Assembly (NCBI GenBank): GCA_022706625.1 | Contig: JAKJCD010000012.1 | Span: 1-23,901, forward strand | Length of the DNA stretch: 23,901 nucleotides | Source: Bacillota bacterium | GTDB lineage: Bacteria; Bacillota; Clostridia; Peptostreptococcales; Anaerovoracaceae | Reading direction: 5' to 3' | Part shown: in pieces, positions 22,067-23,901 of the stretch | Position numbering within the stretch: position 1 is the stretch's first letter | How the letters are laid out: the number at the start of each line of letters is the position of its first letter | The notes under the pieces: model-generated | Seen by the model: the letters and a program-made list of their open reading frames with translations, nothing else | Databases searched by the model: none | Told to the model about the DNA's origin: nothing | Position numbers and translations under genes: made by a program

Positions 22067-22121
22067 ATACTACCTTATGAACAACCAGCGGTCAGGGGTT
22101 CGATCCCCCTATTCTCCACCA
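22067..22121 (+). other. Right end of inner island with tRNA-Ala 3' half
   Basis: ATACTACCTTATGAACAACC (22067-22086), then AGC, then the 32-base tRNA-Ala 3' part (22090-22121), identical to 2538-2569. With the left end at 6385-6440 it brackets a 15.7-kb unit that splits a tRNA-Ala copy; GGTC is shared by both tRNA halves. Confidence 0.85.
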
Positions 22122-22141
22122 AAATTTTAGGTAGTTATAGA

Positions 22142-22175
22142 TGCCATGCGGTCAAAGCCGCATGGCATAGGCCTT
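22142..22175 (+). terminator. Original tRNA terminator
   Basis: GCCATGCGG (22142-22150) and CCGCATGGC (22157-22165) form a perfect 9-bp stem with a 6-base loop, followed a few bases later by TTTTT. It is probably the terminator of the tRNA gene before any insertion. Confidence 0.8.
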
Positions 22176-22227
22176 TTTGGTTATTTGCAAGGCAGGGCAA
22201 AGAAAGACTGGTCAGGAGGTTCTCCCG

Positions 22228-23658
22228 CTATTCGCCCTTCGTAAGGATTCGCAGCGCCTGATCCAGTTCTACATCCTCGCCGTTTGCTATTCGCAAGGCG
22301 TTTTCCTCAGTCATGGGGATGCGTATAGACGGACTCACGCCGCCAATCCCGTTTCGGCTGTCAAGCTGGATATTTTTATCCTTATCAAGGGATTGTCCAT
22401 AGGGATAATCTACCGTGATTCCACCCGGCATTTTCACTTTGGCGCCGGCCATACCAAAGGAGCCATTTGTCCCATAAAAGCCCAGCGTTTCGCCATTGGG
22501 AAGATTTTTGATGCCGAGCGCCACTCCCTCTCCGCTGCTGATGCATTGGGAGTTGACAAGAGCGATGATTTTTCCGCCAAAACGCTGAGTCTCCGGCTCA
22601 ATAAAAAGCGTTGTCAAATCATCGGAGTCACCATATTTTTGATACTCATACAGTGTTTTCTCCGAATAGAATAAGCCCATTATTTCAGCCACCATCTCAT
22701 CCAGCCCGCCCACATTGTTGCGGATGTCAAGAATCATCGCGGCGCATCGGTTTTCGTTGGCATAGGCAACGGCTTCACGCATCAGGCCCAGCGTCGATAC
22801 GGGCTTGCCCGTCTGCTTGAGATCGAGATCAATCAGCGCCCACAGCTTGATGTAGAGGATGTTTCCATCCAGCATTTTCATTTCGGCTACACCCTCCGGC
22901 TCCGGGTCGGAGTTTTCGTTCCCAAGAACCATATCCCTGAGCTTATCCGATACGACCGTAGAGGGATAATTCTTTTTAAGCGACAGCTTGTGGTCATCGT
23001 AAGCGGTCAGCACGACCGAACTTGAATCAGAGAGCGTAATCTTCACCTCCGTGCCGAGAGGAGCGCGCACAAGATAGGCGAGCTGCTTCTGCTTTAGGGT
23101 TTCGCCCGTGGCTGAATTTCCGGCAAAGATTGTAGGGACATCTTCCAACGCATCGGCGATAGGACGACCGTTCCATTCGGTAATCTCGTCTCCCGCCCGC
23201 AGCCCCGCGGCTTGGGCCGGCCCGGATGGGTCAAGCCAGGTCATGATAACCTTTCCGTCGTCCAGTTGCGCAACCGCAAGACCAAAACCACCACCGGTAT
23301 ATTTGTCGTCAAGATCGGCGACGCGGCTGACCCGGACATGCCCATCCGGGATTTCATTGATATAAGCTCGCAGGGCGATGTAATAGTCCTTAAATGAATC
23401 TTCCGACTGCGCAGCTTCTATTTGGGGAAGATACTTGTCGCAAAGCACCTCCCAGCGGATATCCTTCCATTCCGTAAAGGCGTATTGTTGGCTCATCGTC
23501 TCATTCAGCTTCACAAAAGCCTGTGCCCAGGTAAGCTTGCTGAAATCCGCTTCTGGCTGTTTGTTTTTTTGCAGCGTAGCAAGCAGCACAACCATCAGTA
23601 CGGCAAGGGTGATTGCGGCACCGACGAAAATTATAATTTTTCTCTTTTTTGGCGTCAT
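22228..23658 (-). CDS. S41-family (C-terminal processing-like) peptidase
   Basis: The 476-residue protein has an N-terminal membrane anchor (about 8-27), a helical domain with the family's DGHVRV segment (about 105-110), a PDZ domain (about 125-215; GGGFGLAVAQLDDGKVI, then AAGLRAGDEITEWNG), and an S41 catalytic domain (about 265-470; ILYIKLW, MILDIRNNVGG, and VNSQCISSGEG with the probable nucleophile at Ser374 or Ser375). It should act outside the cytoplasm on exported proteins. AAATATAGGAGATT precedes ATG 23658. It lies outside the island and reads toward the tRNA end; base composition and codon use look like chromosomal backbone. Its substrate is unknown. Confidence 0.9.
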   Translation of the reverse strand: MTPKKRKIIIFVGAAITLAVLMVVLLATLQKNKQPEADFSKLTWAQAFVKLNETMSQQYAFTEWKDIRWEVLCDKYLPQIEAAQSEDSFKDYYIALRAYINEIPDGHVRVSRVADLDDKYTGGGFGLAVAQLDDGKVIMTWLDPSGPAQAAGLRAGDEITEWNGRPIADALEDVPTIFAGNSATGETLKQKQLAYLVRAPLGTEVKITLSDSSSVVLTAYDDHKLSLKKNYPSTVVSDKLRDMVLGNENSDPEPEGVAEMKMLDGNILYIKLWALIDLDLKQTGKPVSTLGLMREAVAYANENRCAAMILDIRNNVGGLDEMVAEIMGLFYSEKTLYEYQKYGDSDDLTTLFIEPETQRFGGKIIALVNSQCISSGEGVALGIKNLPNGETLGFYGTNGSFGMAGAKVKMPGGITVDYPYGQSLDKDKNIQLDSRNGIGGVSPSIRIPMTEENALRIANGEDVELDQALRILTKGE

Positions 23659-23676
23659 ATTATTAATCTCCTATAT

Positions 23677-23901
23677 TTATTTCCCAACGAATAGGTGCTT
23701 CAATTCCACCGTCTGCCAATCTGAATACTTATATACGCGCATCCAAAGGCATAAATCCTCCGACACCGCAATCACTTGCAGCACCGTTCCTCTATTCGAG
23801 CATAGCATTGGGCGGTCGCTTCCGGTACGTTGTCCACATTCACAAAAGCAAACTTAATGCTACCATCATAGTATTCTGCGATTTGTCTTGCCGCCAGATA
23901 A
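23677..23901 (-). pseudogene. Partial, possibly frameshifted gene at window edge
   Basis: On the minus strand the edge opens with LAARQIAEYYDGSIKFAFVN then VDNVPEATAQCYARIE, which resembles the middle of a thioredoxin-like fold, and stops at 23772-23774. In another frame coding-like sequence continues as GTVLQVIAVSEDLCLWMRVY then KYSDWQTVELKHLFVGK, with stop at 23677-23679, about 18 bases before the S41 start. Either one gene has a frameshift near 23780-23800 or two unrelated frames look coding by chance. The 5' part is outside the window. Confidence 0.35.

Noticed and set aside
1..23901. CRISPR arrays, rRNA genes, riboswitches and insertion sequences
   Set aside because: No regularly spaced repeats, rRNA sequence, recognisable aptamer or DDE transposase was seen on either strand.

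Overview
The window looks like a piece of a Clostridia (Bacillota) chromosome interrupted by a layered, tRNA-targeted genomic island. The backbone carries a SigI/RsgI-type sigma/anti-sigma pair, a DUF6774-like small protein and a tRNA cluster (Val-CAC, Ala-CGC) on the left, and an S41 peptidase on the right. AGGAGG-type ribosome sites, TTG and GTG starts, a TnpX/TndX-type recombinase and MobC/relaxase cargo all fit Clostridia. Species cannot be told from the sequence.

Layout. (1) 1-2493: sigI, rsgI, a small protein whose reading frame opens with ATA, and tRNA-Val. (2) 2494-6384: intact tRNA-Ala followed by a graveyard of truncated and fused genes: a RepA-like ATPase joined to a serine-recombinase tail, a frameshifted DUF6550-like lipoprotein-type gene, a SIR2 domain cut and abutted to a HEPN/Abi C-terminus, and a RecG-like ATPase remnant. 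Part of it looks like an inverted, decayed relative of the mobilizable element further right. It ends at a partial tRNA-Ala copy (6385-6416). (3) 6417-22089: an apparently younger island whose two ends are 20-bp near-perfect inverted repeats and which splits that second tRNA-Ala copy; the 3' half lies at 22090-22121. It carries a complete tRNA-Thr(CGT), a restriction-modification locus (C protein, nuclease, YhdJ-type adenine methylase) with C-box operators, a mobilizable module (DUF6550-like, DUF6076-like, RepA-like ATPase, oriT region, MobC, MOBP-type relaxase, small protein, large serine recombinase), a KilA-N/GajA-like/GajB-like (Gabija) operon, a second end sequence joined to a tRNA-Thr 3' fragment, then an AbiGi-like gene and a HigBA-like toxin-antitoxin pair. 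(4) 22122-23901: tRNA terminator, S41 peptidase, and a partial gene at the edge.

How it works together. The serine recombinase is the only integrase visible and is the natural candidate for moving the 6417-22089 unit. The joined ends would form a roughly 50-bp imperfect palindrome centred on GGTC, the form expected of a large serine recombinase attP. MobC and the relaxase would allow transfer in trans by a conjugative helper. The cargo is mainly anti-phage or anti-plasmid: restriction-modification, Gabija-like, AbiGi-like and toxin-antitoxin. The two rightmost defence modules each start with the same promoter-containing sequence and end at the same recombination end joined to a tRNA 3' fragment, which suggests a repeatedly reused cargo slot. 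No homology searches were run; family names rest on recognised motifs.
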